Assembly (NCBI RefSeq): GCF_002234675.1
Contig: NC_019876.2
Coordinates: 23,169,871 to 23,233,870, forward strand
DNA length: 64,000 bases
Source of the DNA: Oryzias latipes
Taxonomy: Eukaryota > Chordata > Actinopteri > Beloniformes > Adrianichthyidae
Reading direction: 5' to 3'
Below the pieces are notes generated by a model. That model was not told the origin of the DNA and did no database searches. It was given only the letters and a program-made list of their open reading frames with translations. The translations under genes and the position numbers were made by a program. Positions within the stretch are counted from its first letter, which is position 1. Each line of letters starts with the position of its first letter. Below, piece after piece: positions 37,395-49,800 of the stretch.

Positions 37395-37725
37395 GTTGAG
37401 TCTGCGAGCAGGATTGTTGGTGCATCTCTCCCGTTCATGGGGGAGTTATGGGCAGCCCTGCCTACGGAAAGCAGCGTCCATCATTAGGGACCCCCAGCAC
37501 CCCTCTCATGGACTGTTCTCCCTCATGCCATCTGGGAAGAGGTTCAGGAGGATCAGCTGCAGATCAAGCAGGATGTTAATCAGCTTCTTTCCACAAGCTG
37601 TGAGACAGAAGTTACCACCATCATTAATAATGAATGAGGAGTGAATGAATAATGGCGACGCCTTGGAAGCCAAGTGTCTGGAAAAGCGCAGATAAATCAA
37701 ATCTATTATTATTATTATTATTATA
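37395..37725 (+). mobile_element. LINE 3' end with (ATT)n tail
   Basis: The frame RKAASIIRDPQHPSHGLFSL, LMPSGKRFRRISCRSSRM and SFFPQAVRQ is the C-terminus typical of CR1/L2-like fish LINEs. An (ATT)n tail follows at about 37707-37724. 5'-truncated. Confidence 0.65.
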
Positions 37726-38010
37726 AAGCATAAAAATTATTGGGTTTATTTGTAGAGAACAATTTCAGAGAAGAATTTTACCCCAAAAAATGGTTTTTCA
37801 TAACAATGTGAGTTTGAGCTGCTTACTAAAGGTGCTAAAAATCATGGAGCTCTGAATGAGAAAATGATTTATACATTTTTCAAGGTTATTAATGGCATTA
37901 TTGCCACTTTTGTAAAGTAAAGAACAGATTTATTATACAACTTCAAAAACTGATAATAGCAAACATCTGTTATTTGTTTGAAAAATGTCTCCATAAGGTT
38001 TAAGTCTCAG
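37726..38010. other. Intergenic AT-rich sequence
   Basis: Nothing recognised. Confidence 0.4.
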
Positions 38011-39775
38011 TAGCTGCGTTTACATGGACAAAAGTACAGTGATTCCTCGCTATAACGCGGTTTACTTTCACAGTTTCGCTACTTCACGGATTTGCATCTT
38101 GCATTGTGTTCTGCAGTCTGATTGGCTAAAAAGTCACTCCGCTTCTTCTCTACCTGTGTATCAATAACGTTGCAGTTTAATATTTTCATGTACGTAAATC
38201 AGCTTGCCAAATTTACATTACGTGCGTGCATATTTTCTTGCAATTTCGAGTTTCTCTAAAAGCCATAGAATAAGAGCGACAACAACTGCCTATCACTATG
38301 TTTTTCTTCTGAACAAACACAGCTGCACCGCGGGCTTCAAAGGAAGAAAACACTGCAGAGCGGAGTCAGGATGCAGCGGCTCAGTCTGAAGAGCAGTGAA
38401 ATACACCTGAGTCACTATTTGTCTGACCGTACTTTGTATTTTTTTTAATAATCATTTTAAATTTTCTCCCGTTTCATCCAATTCTTCGGGTTGCGGTGGG
38501 CGGGGCTAATTTCCGCAATTTGAAGCCTTCTGTTCACATTGATGATTAAAATTATTTGACAGTAAAGTACAGAAGATATTTGTTTCTAAAGTACTTTTTG
38601 TTGTGAAACAAATTCTTGAGCCTGTAAAATGGTCTGTTCTTTCTTTTCAATGTATAATAGAGTATATAATTGTATATGAATTGTAAATACAGTATTTAAG
38701 TGTATAATAATAGTAAAAAAAATAAAGGTTTCTACTTCATAGACTTTGCCTATCACGGGTTCTTTTTGGAACGTAATCCCCGTGAAAAACAAGGGTTTAC
38801 TGTAATCGGAAAGAAAACTGGATTGGAAGAAAACTGCGTCATGTAAACACGCTGTTAGGAATAGTCTGCCCCGATCAGACTCCTTCGGATCAAAATTTCT
38901 TTCCGATCGAGATAGGTGGGTAATGCTGATTGTTGATCCGATCGTTGGTCACATAAACAGTTCATTCCGATCGTGTGTCACTACTGCTCTGATTTAACGT
39001 CATGCATAGACGGTGTTTCGCTCCAGAGGAAGCTTTGGTGCTCAAACAGGACCGACCAGCTGTTCTGCGGACGCCCTGAGCGAAGCGCCGCTCCGCTCTC
39101 GCCCCGCCAGCTCTTCGCCTGTACCCTCTTTTACACCCCTCACAAGGGGGGTGCGTGGGAGGAGCGCTTTGTGCCCTGTGACGTCTGGACCCTGTGCGGT
39201 CCTGGCTCGGGTGCCGTTGGACCGAGCGAACTGTGTCTCTGAGCAGAGCAGCCGGGTTTATTAATGTGTGTTTGAGGGGAGGATGCTTTGTTTCGTGTGC
39301 GTTTTGTTGATTTGTTATGTGTGGGAGACTTTGAAAATCGATCAGTCCTGCCGCTCTCGGTTAGCTGCTGTCAGGAGAACTGTGTGTCCGGGCAGAGCTC
39401 GGAGCACCAGCTCACACAGTAGCTTTGGGGGTGTGTGTATGTGTGTGAGCTTTTCAAAGCAGAAATGCTGCTCAGTCCTTAGAAACCGTACAAACAATCA
39501 CGTGGATTTGTGTTTACCGTCGTGTCCTGACAAAATAAAGGCTGATGTTATTCCCACATATTTACATGCAGCCAAGATGCAGATTGCGGAATTTCCCGCA
39601 TGAGTTAATCAAACAAGGCTAATGTTGTTAGCGCGTGTTAGCCTTCTCATAACCCTGGCTTCCTCCAGCTCCGTTCTTCCACAGAAAAAGCACTGACCAC
39701 ACGGAATAAAAATAAAATGATGAGCGAACAGGCGCTTCATAATATTCATAACAGTAATAAAGGCACGTTTAGAAG
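38011..39775 (+). mobile_element. Terminal-repeat DNA element, family A, copy 3 (carries nested pogo-like element)
   Basis: The left end TAGCTGCGTTTACATGGAC matches the family A terminus. The sequence is interrupted at 38035 and resumes at about 38803 with 'atcggaaagaaaactggat'. The GC-rich core matches copy 2 (10590-11060). The right terminus is missing. Confidence 0.6.
38035..38803. mobile_element. pogo/Tigger-like Tc1/mariner element, non-autonomous
   Basis: The left end TACAGTGATTCCTCGCTATA and the inverse of the right end (TACAGTAAACCCTTGTTTTT) share the TACAGT..CC pattern, with TA duplicated at both borders. It splits family A copy 3. There is no transposase ORF. Confidence 0.6.
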
Positions 39776-40873
39776 ATCGTCTCGTATATTACCAAACTGA
39801 GCTGCTGCATGCATTTATGTTTGGTTGGAGCTGGAAGTAGGACATTTTCTATGGGTGACGTCATTCTCAACATGAAAAATCCAATCAACAATAGCCCCAC
39901 AAACTAAAGCTAGACAAATCTCTACAATTTTCATAAAATCATTATTACCCAGAATGCACCTCACCCACTATTTCTCTGTACAACAGACTTTAATGTGACA
40001 GGAAACAGATTCAAGTCGTCACATTCCTGTATCTAAAACAACAGTCTGAACCATTTTGGTTTTTGCTATTAGATTGTCCTGCATGAGGTAAGAGTATTAT
40101 GAAGGATTTGAAAGGATAATGTTAAGTTAAATATGGGTGATGCTGCCGTGTGGCGCCCTCACGGTGCCCTCTAGTCATTAGAAAGGTGTCAGTGCTGCTT
40201 CCTCACTCACCGTGCGCAAACGCTGCATGCACGTGTGCACGTGATGCGTAAGTGCCCGTAGGACGCCCACTAAAACTGCACTCTGATTGCTTAATTTCCT
40301 CATTTCTAACAGCCAGGCTGCACACCAGGAGCACACGCTTGTCACCTGAACAGCACCAACAGGCTCTTTACGCACTACACAGGATTTGGGTGGGTGAAAA
40401 AAAAAAAAAGGAAAAATCTGTTCTAAGTGCCTGCATTTCACCTACTTCACCCTTATTTGCCCTTAAGTATTGCTCAAGTGTTCGCTACGACTTGCTGCCC
40501 ACAGCATGAATGAATCAAAAAGAACCTTTTGGCTCTACAGGCTCTCCTAGCATTGTGTGATATTTAGATTTTGCGATCTGTGTGCCTTATTCACCAGCAG
40601 ACAGCCTATATCCACCCGTACAGACAGTTGGGACTGAGGTTTTAGACAAACTTCCCCTCTGACTATGTTTAGGTTAAAAACTCTCATTTCAGTCTGGTTC
40701 CAGAGCAGCTCTGTGTTTCAGTGACATTGCTGCTACAGTTTTTTTGTAGCTTTTTATGGCAGAGGGCAGAGGGGAGGAGCTTCCGCTTCTCTTAGGGGTT
40801 AAACTCCACCAGTAGAAAATCAAAAACGAAAGTAAAAATACAGCTGAAACGGCTCCGATCGTTTCTCCTCGTC
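39776..40873. other. Upstream region of GIMAP-C
   Basis: No gene recognised. The last 60 bp before the ATG are purine-rich on the plus strand and contain the IRF-like site listed separately. Confidence 0.4.
40822..40833 (+). promoter_or_regulatory. IRF/ISRE-like site upstream of GIMAP-C
   Basis: AAAAACGAAAGT, a near match to GAAANNGAAAST, 41 bp before the ATG. Confidence 0.35.
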
Positions 40874-43800
40874 ATGTCTGGTGAGTTTTTCTTTTATTTT
40901 AACAACTGGTCTTTAGAATGTATCTTTAAAATACATTTGTGCCTATATAATATCTGAATAAAACATGCAATTAAGACACCAATGCAAAGACGGCACAAAA
41001 GAAAAGATTTCATAAGGTCCTGTAATTCTGTAACTTGTCTTTCTCCCCCAGACAATGAAAATGAGAAAAATATCTATTGATAACAATTATTTATCCTTTT
41101 GTCAGTCTCAACTCTGTAAAGAACTTTATCTCTTTATCATGATTATATCCATTGTACTGCTCATTACTACAATGTTATCAAACAGACCAAATTAAGAAAA
41201 AAATGAATTATGATGAAAAAAAGGAAATTATTATACATATGGTGATTAAAACACAAAGCAGAACAATTTGAACTTATATTATTTATTCAAAAGTAATAAT
41301 TGTGCAGATTTTTGCTCCTCTGCTACGTATCAAATTGATTGTCAGGAGGCCCTAATCATCTTCTCCTGAGAACAATTTCAACTCTAAGAAACATTCAGAC
41401 TCTGATGAGCTCCTCTGGCGAATTCTTTTGCATTGTTTTCAGCAGATAAACAGTCTTTAGAATTTTCAGTGTTTTAATGATTTTTTAGTTTTTTTCTGCT
41501 TTTACCTTTTATTTTTGTCACTTGTTTTTTTTAGACAAATAATTAACATGACATTAAAATATTAATATTATGTTATTAAAAAAGAAATGGGGGGGGGGGG
41601 GGACCAATATAAAAAAACACTTATAGGACCCTTTGCTCTTCAGGAGCATCATCAAACACTACACCTACAAAATGTATGCAGGGTTTTTATGGCTGTAACG
41701 TAAATATAGTGAATTCCGCCTGTTAGACTCTTTCTTTTCACTTTGGTGACTTAATGATTTCTAATATTAAAGAACATTTTAGAGCAATATATGCATTTTT
41801 GCTTTACATTTGAATGTTTTTTGTTTTGTTTTGGGGGATTTATTCATTATAGTATCAACAGAGAACATTTAACATACTGTTCATTGTTTTAAAGAGGACT
41901 GACTGCCTACTCCCCAAACTTCTCCAGAACCTGAACCTGAACCACACCAAATCGCTGTCATTCTCTTAGGCCCCCACATGGGTTATCTTCAAAACCTTCA
42001 AGAACACCTACCACGTGTCCCATACAATCAGTCTTATCAAACCGATCCAAGTTCTAGACAACAGGAATTATGCTAACCTAAAGCCAGTGCATATCCAGAA
42101 CTCATTAACCCTCCATGAACCTGGAAACAATAATCTGTTTCAACTGAATTTGGCACTTTTAAATGTACGCTCACTATCAAACTAATTATTTCTTATCCAC
42201 GACTTGATTTTAGATCATAGCCTAACTGGCCTTGTTTTTAACAGAAACTTGGAATTGTGGTTGAACTGGTTCACTGTCTGGAATGACTCCACCCCTTTTT
42301 TACTCTTTAACAAAGACACAAAACAAGGAAGGGGAACTGCCGCAATCCTGTTTGATGTAATTGATCTACAGACAGTAGAACAAGTGTTTCAGGAATCCAC
42401 ATCTTTGAATATCAGGCCATTGTTTTTAATAATCCCACTGTGTTGTGTTTGATAGTATACTACACTCCCAAAGTGTAGCTCATCTTTTAATTCTGACTTT
42501 GCAGAGCTGCTTTCAATTATTCACATATATTTTAGTAGAATAATTCTCTGAGGCGATTTTAACCTACATGTGGGCGATCCATCAGACTCACACATCAAAG
42601 AGTTTTTAAACATTTTAGCAACAACAGCTTTTACTCATCATGTCAGTGTTCCAACCCACAACAGGAGTCACACTCTCTGGATTTTTTAATCACTCGTGGC
42701 CTGGTGGCCACTGTGACCTCTGTTGTGGACGTTGGTATCTCAGATCACTCGTGTGTGTTTTTTTACTATCAATGGCTTTTTCACACAAAGACTTCCAAAG
42801 AGAACTGTTAGAAGGTGTTGTCTACACCCTGAAGTGGCAGCAAACTTCACCTCACATCTGGAAATCAACCAAATACTCCAATTTCATCTGTTGATTTATC
42901 CGTCCAAATTGTCATAAACAAACATCAATATTGGACAAAGTCGCAATATTGAAAAAATAGTTAAAAAATAGTTAAAACCATAGCACCTCCTCCTTGGAGA
43001 ACAGAGGAAACCATAATACTTAATAGAATCTCCAGGAGAGCAAAAGAAATAGGCGCAAAACCAAAACAATGCATTGCCCAATAAGGCAAAACTAACACCA
43101 TACAACAATTTTTTTAATTTTGCAAAACAGGAATACTATTCAAAAACTGTTGACAAACCAAAGATTCTTTTTTCCACTATTTACCGATTAATCAACCCAA
43201 ACTAATCCAGTCCGTGTTCTATTCTCAGCAGTTCAAAATGTGAAGAGTTTGCAGTCCACTTCACTGATAAGATAAATAACATTAGATGTAATATATCCCA
43301 ACGATCACTAACAGTTCATTCCGTTGCATTCCCTTTGGCTTGTGAGAACACACTTGAAAGTTTGGCATCGGAAATTGATTTCCCAACTTAAAACTAAAAC
43401 CTGTTCTCCTGATCACATCCCCACCTCACTTTTTAGGTCTGTAGCTGCAGTTACATGGACAACAGTAATTGGAATAAACGCCTGATCAGAATAAAATGCA
43501 TCATGTAAACACGCTGTTCAGAACACTCTGCCCGGATCAGACTCATTCAGATCATAATTCCTTCCGATAGAGATAGGTGGGTTATGCAGAATGTTGATCC
43601 GATCGTGGTGCAGATAAACAGTTTATTCCGATCGTGGGTCACTACTTCTCTGGCTTTGCGTCACTTGTAGACGCAAAGCCAGAGAAGGCTTTGGAGCGCA
43701 AACAGGACCGGTCACCTTCTCCACCCGTGCGAAGCAATGTCTCTGAGCAGTGCAGCTGGACTCAAGCTTCGTGTTTGCAGGCGGGGCAGTGTGCTTTGAA

Positions 43801-46800
43801 ATGGTGTGCACTCCAGAGGAGGCTCTGGACCGCAGTCTGTCCAGCTGTTTAGCGTGGGCGGGCTGCAGGACTCAGGAGAACCGTGTCTCCTGGGAGAACT
43901 TTGTCTCTGAGCAGAGGGACGGTTTGTGAGGTGGCGGCCTTTGCCATACAGAAATGCCGCGCAGTCCTGAGAAACCATGCAAACAGTCATGTGAAGTTGT
44001 GTTACCAGTTGTGTTTAGTCAAAATAAAGGCTGATGTTATTTCCACATATTTACATGAAGCCGAGATGCACAGTGCGCCATTGCCCGCATCCACGGCTAA
44101 ATGATGTTGCCACGTATTAGCCTAATCCTAACCCTTCTTCCAGGTCCGTTTTCCCAAGAATAAAGCACTGGCAACACAGATTTAGAAAATTATGAGCAAA
44201 CAGGCCCTTAATATTCATAATGAAAGCAGATTTAGAAGATGTTCTGGCTCTATGCGGCAGCTTTTGTTTACAGCAGAACTTGTCATGACTCTAGCGAGGC
44301 TAACAGACCCAGACGCTGGAACCCGGAAGGAGGACAGGAGAAGAGTGAAAGTAGAAATGGATTTAATGTTTCAGGGAAATGCGCAGTCCTGTTGTGGCAG
44401 GGGATGGCGAGATCGACGACCCGTTTGCGATCTTGAAGACGAGTCTAGGAATCCTGTGACGGCTCCGGGCGAACCTTGGACGAGGCGGGTGATTCGGCTG
44501 TGGCCTGTGGCGTGGCTGGAGGTTCGGCTGTGGCTTGAGCTGAGGCCTGGAGTTCAGACGGCGTGCTGGAAGGAGGTAGGTTTTCTGGGGGTATCCTCCG
44601 CTTGGATGGAAGTAGATTTGGGCGTCCACTCGTGGGTTTAGATGATCCTGAAGACAAGACAAAGGTTCGTGAGGCGAGAGCAATAACATAGGGCGAGAAA
44701 CTATGATGACCAGACTAAGCACCATCAGGGGCAACGAACTGGCGATGAATGATGATCCTGGAGCTCCTTAAGTAGGTCTGGCAGGGTGATGAGTAGAGTG
44801 GACGCAGCTGGGAGCAATCAGAGGCCAAGCAGAGAGGAGAGGGGGAGGAGTCCGCCAGAGGCACCATGACAGTACCCCCCCCTCAACGACCGCCTCCAGG
44901 CGGTCCAGGACGGCGATCAGGATGAGCCCGGAAAAAATCCTCAACGAGGGACGGGTCCAGAATGAGAGAGCGGGATATCCATGACCGCTCCTCAGGACCA
45001 TAACCCTCCCAATCAACCAGGAACTGGTGCCCGCGACCCCGCCGCCGGATGTCCAGGACGCGGCTGACAGTGTAGGCAGGGGCGCCGTCGATGACCCGGG
45101 CGGGTGGTGGGGAAGCGGACGGCGGGCACAGAGGACTGTCCTGAACGGGCTTGATTTGAGAAACGTGAAACGAGGGGTGTACCTTGAGGGCTCGTGGGAG
45201 GCGTAGACGGACACAGGTGGGATTGATAATCCTCTCAATCGTGTAAGGACCAATGAAGCGAGGAGCCAGTTTCCGGGAGGTGGCCTGGATGGGGATATTT
45301 CGGGCGGAGAGCCATACCTTCTGTCCGGGCTGATAAACGGGTCCCACCACCCTGTGACGATTGGCGATGCGACAGTTGCCCTCCTTGGTGCGGAGGAGAG
45401 CCTCTGTGGTCTGGCGCCAGACTCGTTGACAACGCCGGAGGTGTTGTTGGACCGAGGGCACCGCCAAATCGAATTCCTGGGACGGAAACAGAGGTGGTGA
45501 GTACCCGAGAGCAGCCTCAAACGGTGACACCCCAATAGCAGAAGATGCGTGAGTATTGTGGGCGTATTCGATCCATACTATATACTGGGACCAGTCCTCA
45601 TTGTTTTGTGCCGCCAGGCAGCGCAAGGCTGCCTCCAGTTCCTGGTTGGCCCTCTCTGCCTGACCGTTGGACTGGGGGTGATAGCCGGAAGTGAGACTGA
45701 CCGTGGCCCCCAGGGCGGAGCAAAAAGCCTTCCAGACTTGGGAGACAAACTGGGGACCACGGTCAGACACAATGTCCAAGGGGATGCCATGGTGACGGAA
45801 CACCTGGTCTACCAGGACTTGAGTGGTTTCAGTGGCGGAAGGTAACTGGGCTAGAGGGACGAAATGAGCCATCTTGGAGAAACGGTCAATGATGGTGAGT
45901 ATGACGGTGTTGCCCGGTGAGGGAGGCAACCCGGTGACAAAGTCCAAGGCGATGTGAGACCATGGCCGGCTGGGGGTGAGAAGTGGTTGTAACAGACCAG
46001 CAGGAGCAGAATTGGAGGTCTTGGAGCGGGCGCAGGTGGTACACGCCGCCACATATTCGCGGACGTCCTTATCCATAGACGGCCAATAGAACCTCCTACG
46101 GAGGAGATGGAGAGTGCGCTGGACGCCGCCATGGCAGGACAGCCGGGAGGAATGACCCCAGGAGATAACGTCCGCCCTGAGGGAGGTGGGAACATAAAGA
46201 GTGCCTTGAGGACATGGGGCATGACCAGGTTCCTCACCTTGGGCTTGGAGAACTCGATTTTCGATGTCCCAGGTGAGAGCCCCGATTATGCACGTGGAGG
46301 GGACTATGGTGTTGGTGATGGTGTTTTCTGTGGTGCTGTACTTGCGGGATAATGCGTCTGGTTTGACGTTCCGGGTTCCTGGACGGTAGGTGATGGTGAA
46401 CCGGAACCTGTCAAAAAACAGACACCACCGGGCCTGGCGGGAGTTGAGTCTCTTGGCGGTCCTAAGGTATGCGAGATTTTTATGGTCTGTCCAGACGATA
46501 AACGGGTGCTCCGCCCCCTCCAGCCAGTGCCGCCACTCCTCCAGGGCCAATTTTATAGCCAGAAGTTCACGATTTCCCACGTCGTAGTTTTGTTCCGCCG
46601 TCGATAGCCTCTTGGAAAAGAAAGCACAGGGTTTGAGTTTTCCAGACGTGAGTTCCTTCTGAGACAGGACGGCGCCGACCCCCGAATCCGAGGCGTCGAC
46701 TTCCACGATGAATTGTCGTGTGGGATCCGGCTGAATGAGAATGGGAGCGGTGACAAATAGTTTCTTTAGACGGTCAAAGGCCTGTTGGGCTTCTGGGGTC

Positions 46801-49800
46801 CATTGAAATCTTTGATGGGTGGATGTGAGGCGAGTGAGGGGAGCAGCAATGCTACTATAGTTGCGGATAAAGCGTCTATAGAAATTAGCGAAACCCAGAA
46901 ATTGTTGGAGTTTCTTGCGGTTGATAGGGGGTTCCCAGGCGGATACGGCCTCGATTTTGGAGGGATCTGGTTTAATACGGCCTGCTTCAATGATATAGCC
47001 CAAGAACTGTACAGAATTGACATGAAATTCGCATTTCTCCGCCTTAACAAACAGCTGGTTTTCTAAGAGACGAGTGAGGACTTGACGGACGTGTTGTTCA
47101 TGCTGGGTGAGATTGTCAGAGTAAACGAGGATATCATCCAGATATACAAAAACGAAGCGATTAAGAAAATCCCTGAGGACGTCGTTGACCAGCCTTTGAA
47201 AGACTGCTGGGGCATTAGTCAACCCAAAAGGCATAACCAGATATTCGTAATGCCCTAGGGGTGTATTGAAAGCGGTCTTCCATTCATCCCCCTCCTTGAC
47301 CCGAACCAGATGGTAGGCATTACGAAGGTCCAGTTTCGAGAAAACATGAGCTCCTTGGACGGAGTCGAAAACAGAGGAGATTAGAGGCAGAGAATATTTA
47401 TCCTTTATAGTAATTAGGTTGAGTTCCCGGTAGTCAATGCAGGGGCGAAGAGATTTATCTTTCTTTTCAACAAAGAAAAAACCGGCCCCTACAGGGGATG
47501 ACGAGGGACGAATGTGACCCAAGGCTAACGCTTCCTGAATATAGCTTTCCATCGATATTTTCTCTGGCCCAGATAGATTGTAAAGGTGACCCTTAGGTAG
47601 CGTAGAACCTGGTAGCAGCTTGATTTCACAATCATAGGGGCGATGGGAAGGTAGGGCGCTAGCCTTAGATTTGCAAAAAACGTCACGGAGATCATGATAA
47701 CATGAGGGGATCTTATCCAGATTTATTTTACTGGGAGAGTCAACAGCGTGATGAAGCGTGGAAGGTAAAGCAGACGAGAGACAGTTAGCAGAACAATAAG
47801 GACTCCAGTTAATGATGTGTCCCAAACTCCAGTTAAATTGCGGGTTATGCAGTTTTAACCAAGAGTAACCTAGTACTATGGGGGTCTGAGTAGATTGAGT
47901 AATGAAGAATTGTATTACTTCCCTGTGGTTGCCAGAGGTGAGCAGTTGTACTGGTTTGGTTCGATGTGTAATCCTGGAGAGGTGCTGTCCTCCTAAGCCT
48001 GAGGCCTCGACAGGAGCTTCCAAAAGTTCTACGGGTAAACCAAGTTTAGATACCAGTCCATGATCAATCAGACTCTGTTCTGCTCCTGAGTCAATAAGGG
48101 CCCTAGAAGCATGAGTTTGCGTTTTCCAGCATAACCTGACAGGAATGTACAGGAAGCTTTGCTTCTCCTGAGAGTTGACGTTGCCCCCCCGCGACCTGTC
48201 CCTTAGCGGGGGGTTCGGAAGTTTAAACGCCGAGCGCACTGTGAAACAAAGTGTCCTTGACCACCACAATAAAAGCACGAACCTTCCTCTTTGCGCTTCT
48301 GTCGTTCTTCCGCAGAGAGTTTGGAGTGGCCAATCTGCATAGGTTCCTCCGATGGTTTGGGGCTGGTGAGAAAATCCATTCTGTGAGGTGGCAGCGCAGT
48401 GATGGTTGAAAGGCCTGGACTGTTGAGGTTTTTCTTTGGGGCCTGTTGGCGATCATGATGCCTTTCTCTGAGGCGAATGTCTGAACGGAGGGCCGCTGTA
48501 ACGAGATCTTCGAAGGAGTTAGCTTCAGGCTGAGTACAGAGATGATCTTTTATAGTTTCGTTCAATGATTGATAAAATATGCCTTTTAGAGCCAGATCGG
48601 GCCAGCCTGCTTCAACCGCCAGGATGCGGAAGTCAATAACGTGTTCGCTAACCGTTCGGTTGCGTTGTTTAAGATTCAGAAGTTTTCGTGTAGCTTCCTC
48701 CCGTTTACGGGGCTGATCAAAAATTAGACGGAATTCATTCAGGAAGTGTTCGTAGCGGAGATGCGTGATAGGGTTGGCAGACACAAAAGCCTGAGCCCAC
48801 TGTAAAGCTTTGTTCCGGAGTGAGTTAATTATAAGGGTGATTTTACTGTGATCGGAGTGATAGTACCTGGGAGCCTGCTGGAATATGAGTTGGCATTGGA
48901 GTAAGAAGCCGCCACAAGCTTCTACGTCCCCCAGGAATGGTTCAGGCTGTAACCGGAAGTTTTCGGGTGGGTTGGCGGAACCGGAAGAGGAAGCTGCAAT
49001 GTTGCCGGAAGAAAGCACGGAAGATCCTGTAGCGGAATTAGCAGAGTGACCGGTTAGTTCCAGGAGTGTTTGGGTCAAACCGTCTAAGCGGCGAAATAAG
49101 TCCTGCTGCGCCGAAGCCATTTGGGTAAGGGCATCTGCTTGGCGTCCTAACATAATCCCTTGTTGAGTTACGGCGAGGCGGAGTCCCTCCGGGTCAGCTG
49201 GGTCAGGCGTCGGGCCAGTTCGTTCTGTCATGACTCTAGCGAGGCTAACAGACCCAGACGCTGGAACCCGGAAGGAGGACAGGAGAAGAGTGAAAGTAGA
49301 AATGGATTTAATGTTTCAGGGAAATGCGCAGTCCTGTTGTGGCAGGGGATGGCGAGATCGACGACCCGTTTGCGATCTTGAAGACGAGTCTAGGAATCCT
49401 GTGACGGCTCCGGGCGAACCTTGGACGAGGCGGGTGATTCGGCTGTGGCCTGTGGCGTGGCTGGAGGTTCGGCTGTGGCTTGAGCTGAGGCCTGGAGTTC
49501 AGACGGCGTGCTGGAAGGAGGTAGGTTTTCTGGGGGTATCCTCCGCTTGGATGGAAGTAGATTTGGGCGTCCACTCGTGGGTTTAGATGATCCTGAAGAC
49601 AAGACAAAGGTTCGTGAGGCGAGAGCAATAACATAGGGCGAGAAACTATGATGACCAGACTAAGCACCATCAGGGGCAACGAACTGGCGATGAATGATGA
49701 TCCTGGAGCTCCTTAAGTAGGTCTGGCAGGGTGATGAGTAGAGTGGACGCAGCTGGGAGCAATCAGAGGCCAAGCAGAGAGGAGAGGGGGAGGAGTCCGC

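Noticed and set aside
44192-44734. ORFs of 149, 123 and 70 codons
   Set aside because: They lie in an LTR, recur identically in the other LTR and overlap each other. They are not genes.
44768-45535. 255-codon minus-strand ORF
   Set aside because: Out-of-frame shadow of the pol ORF; the pol frame is supported by its integrase and chromodomain.
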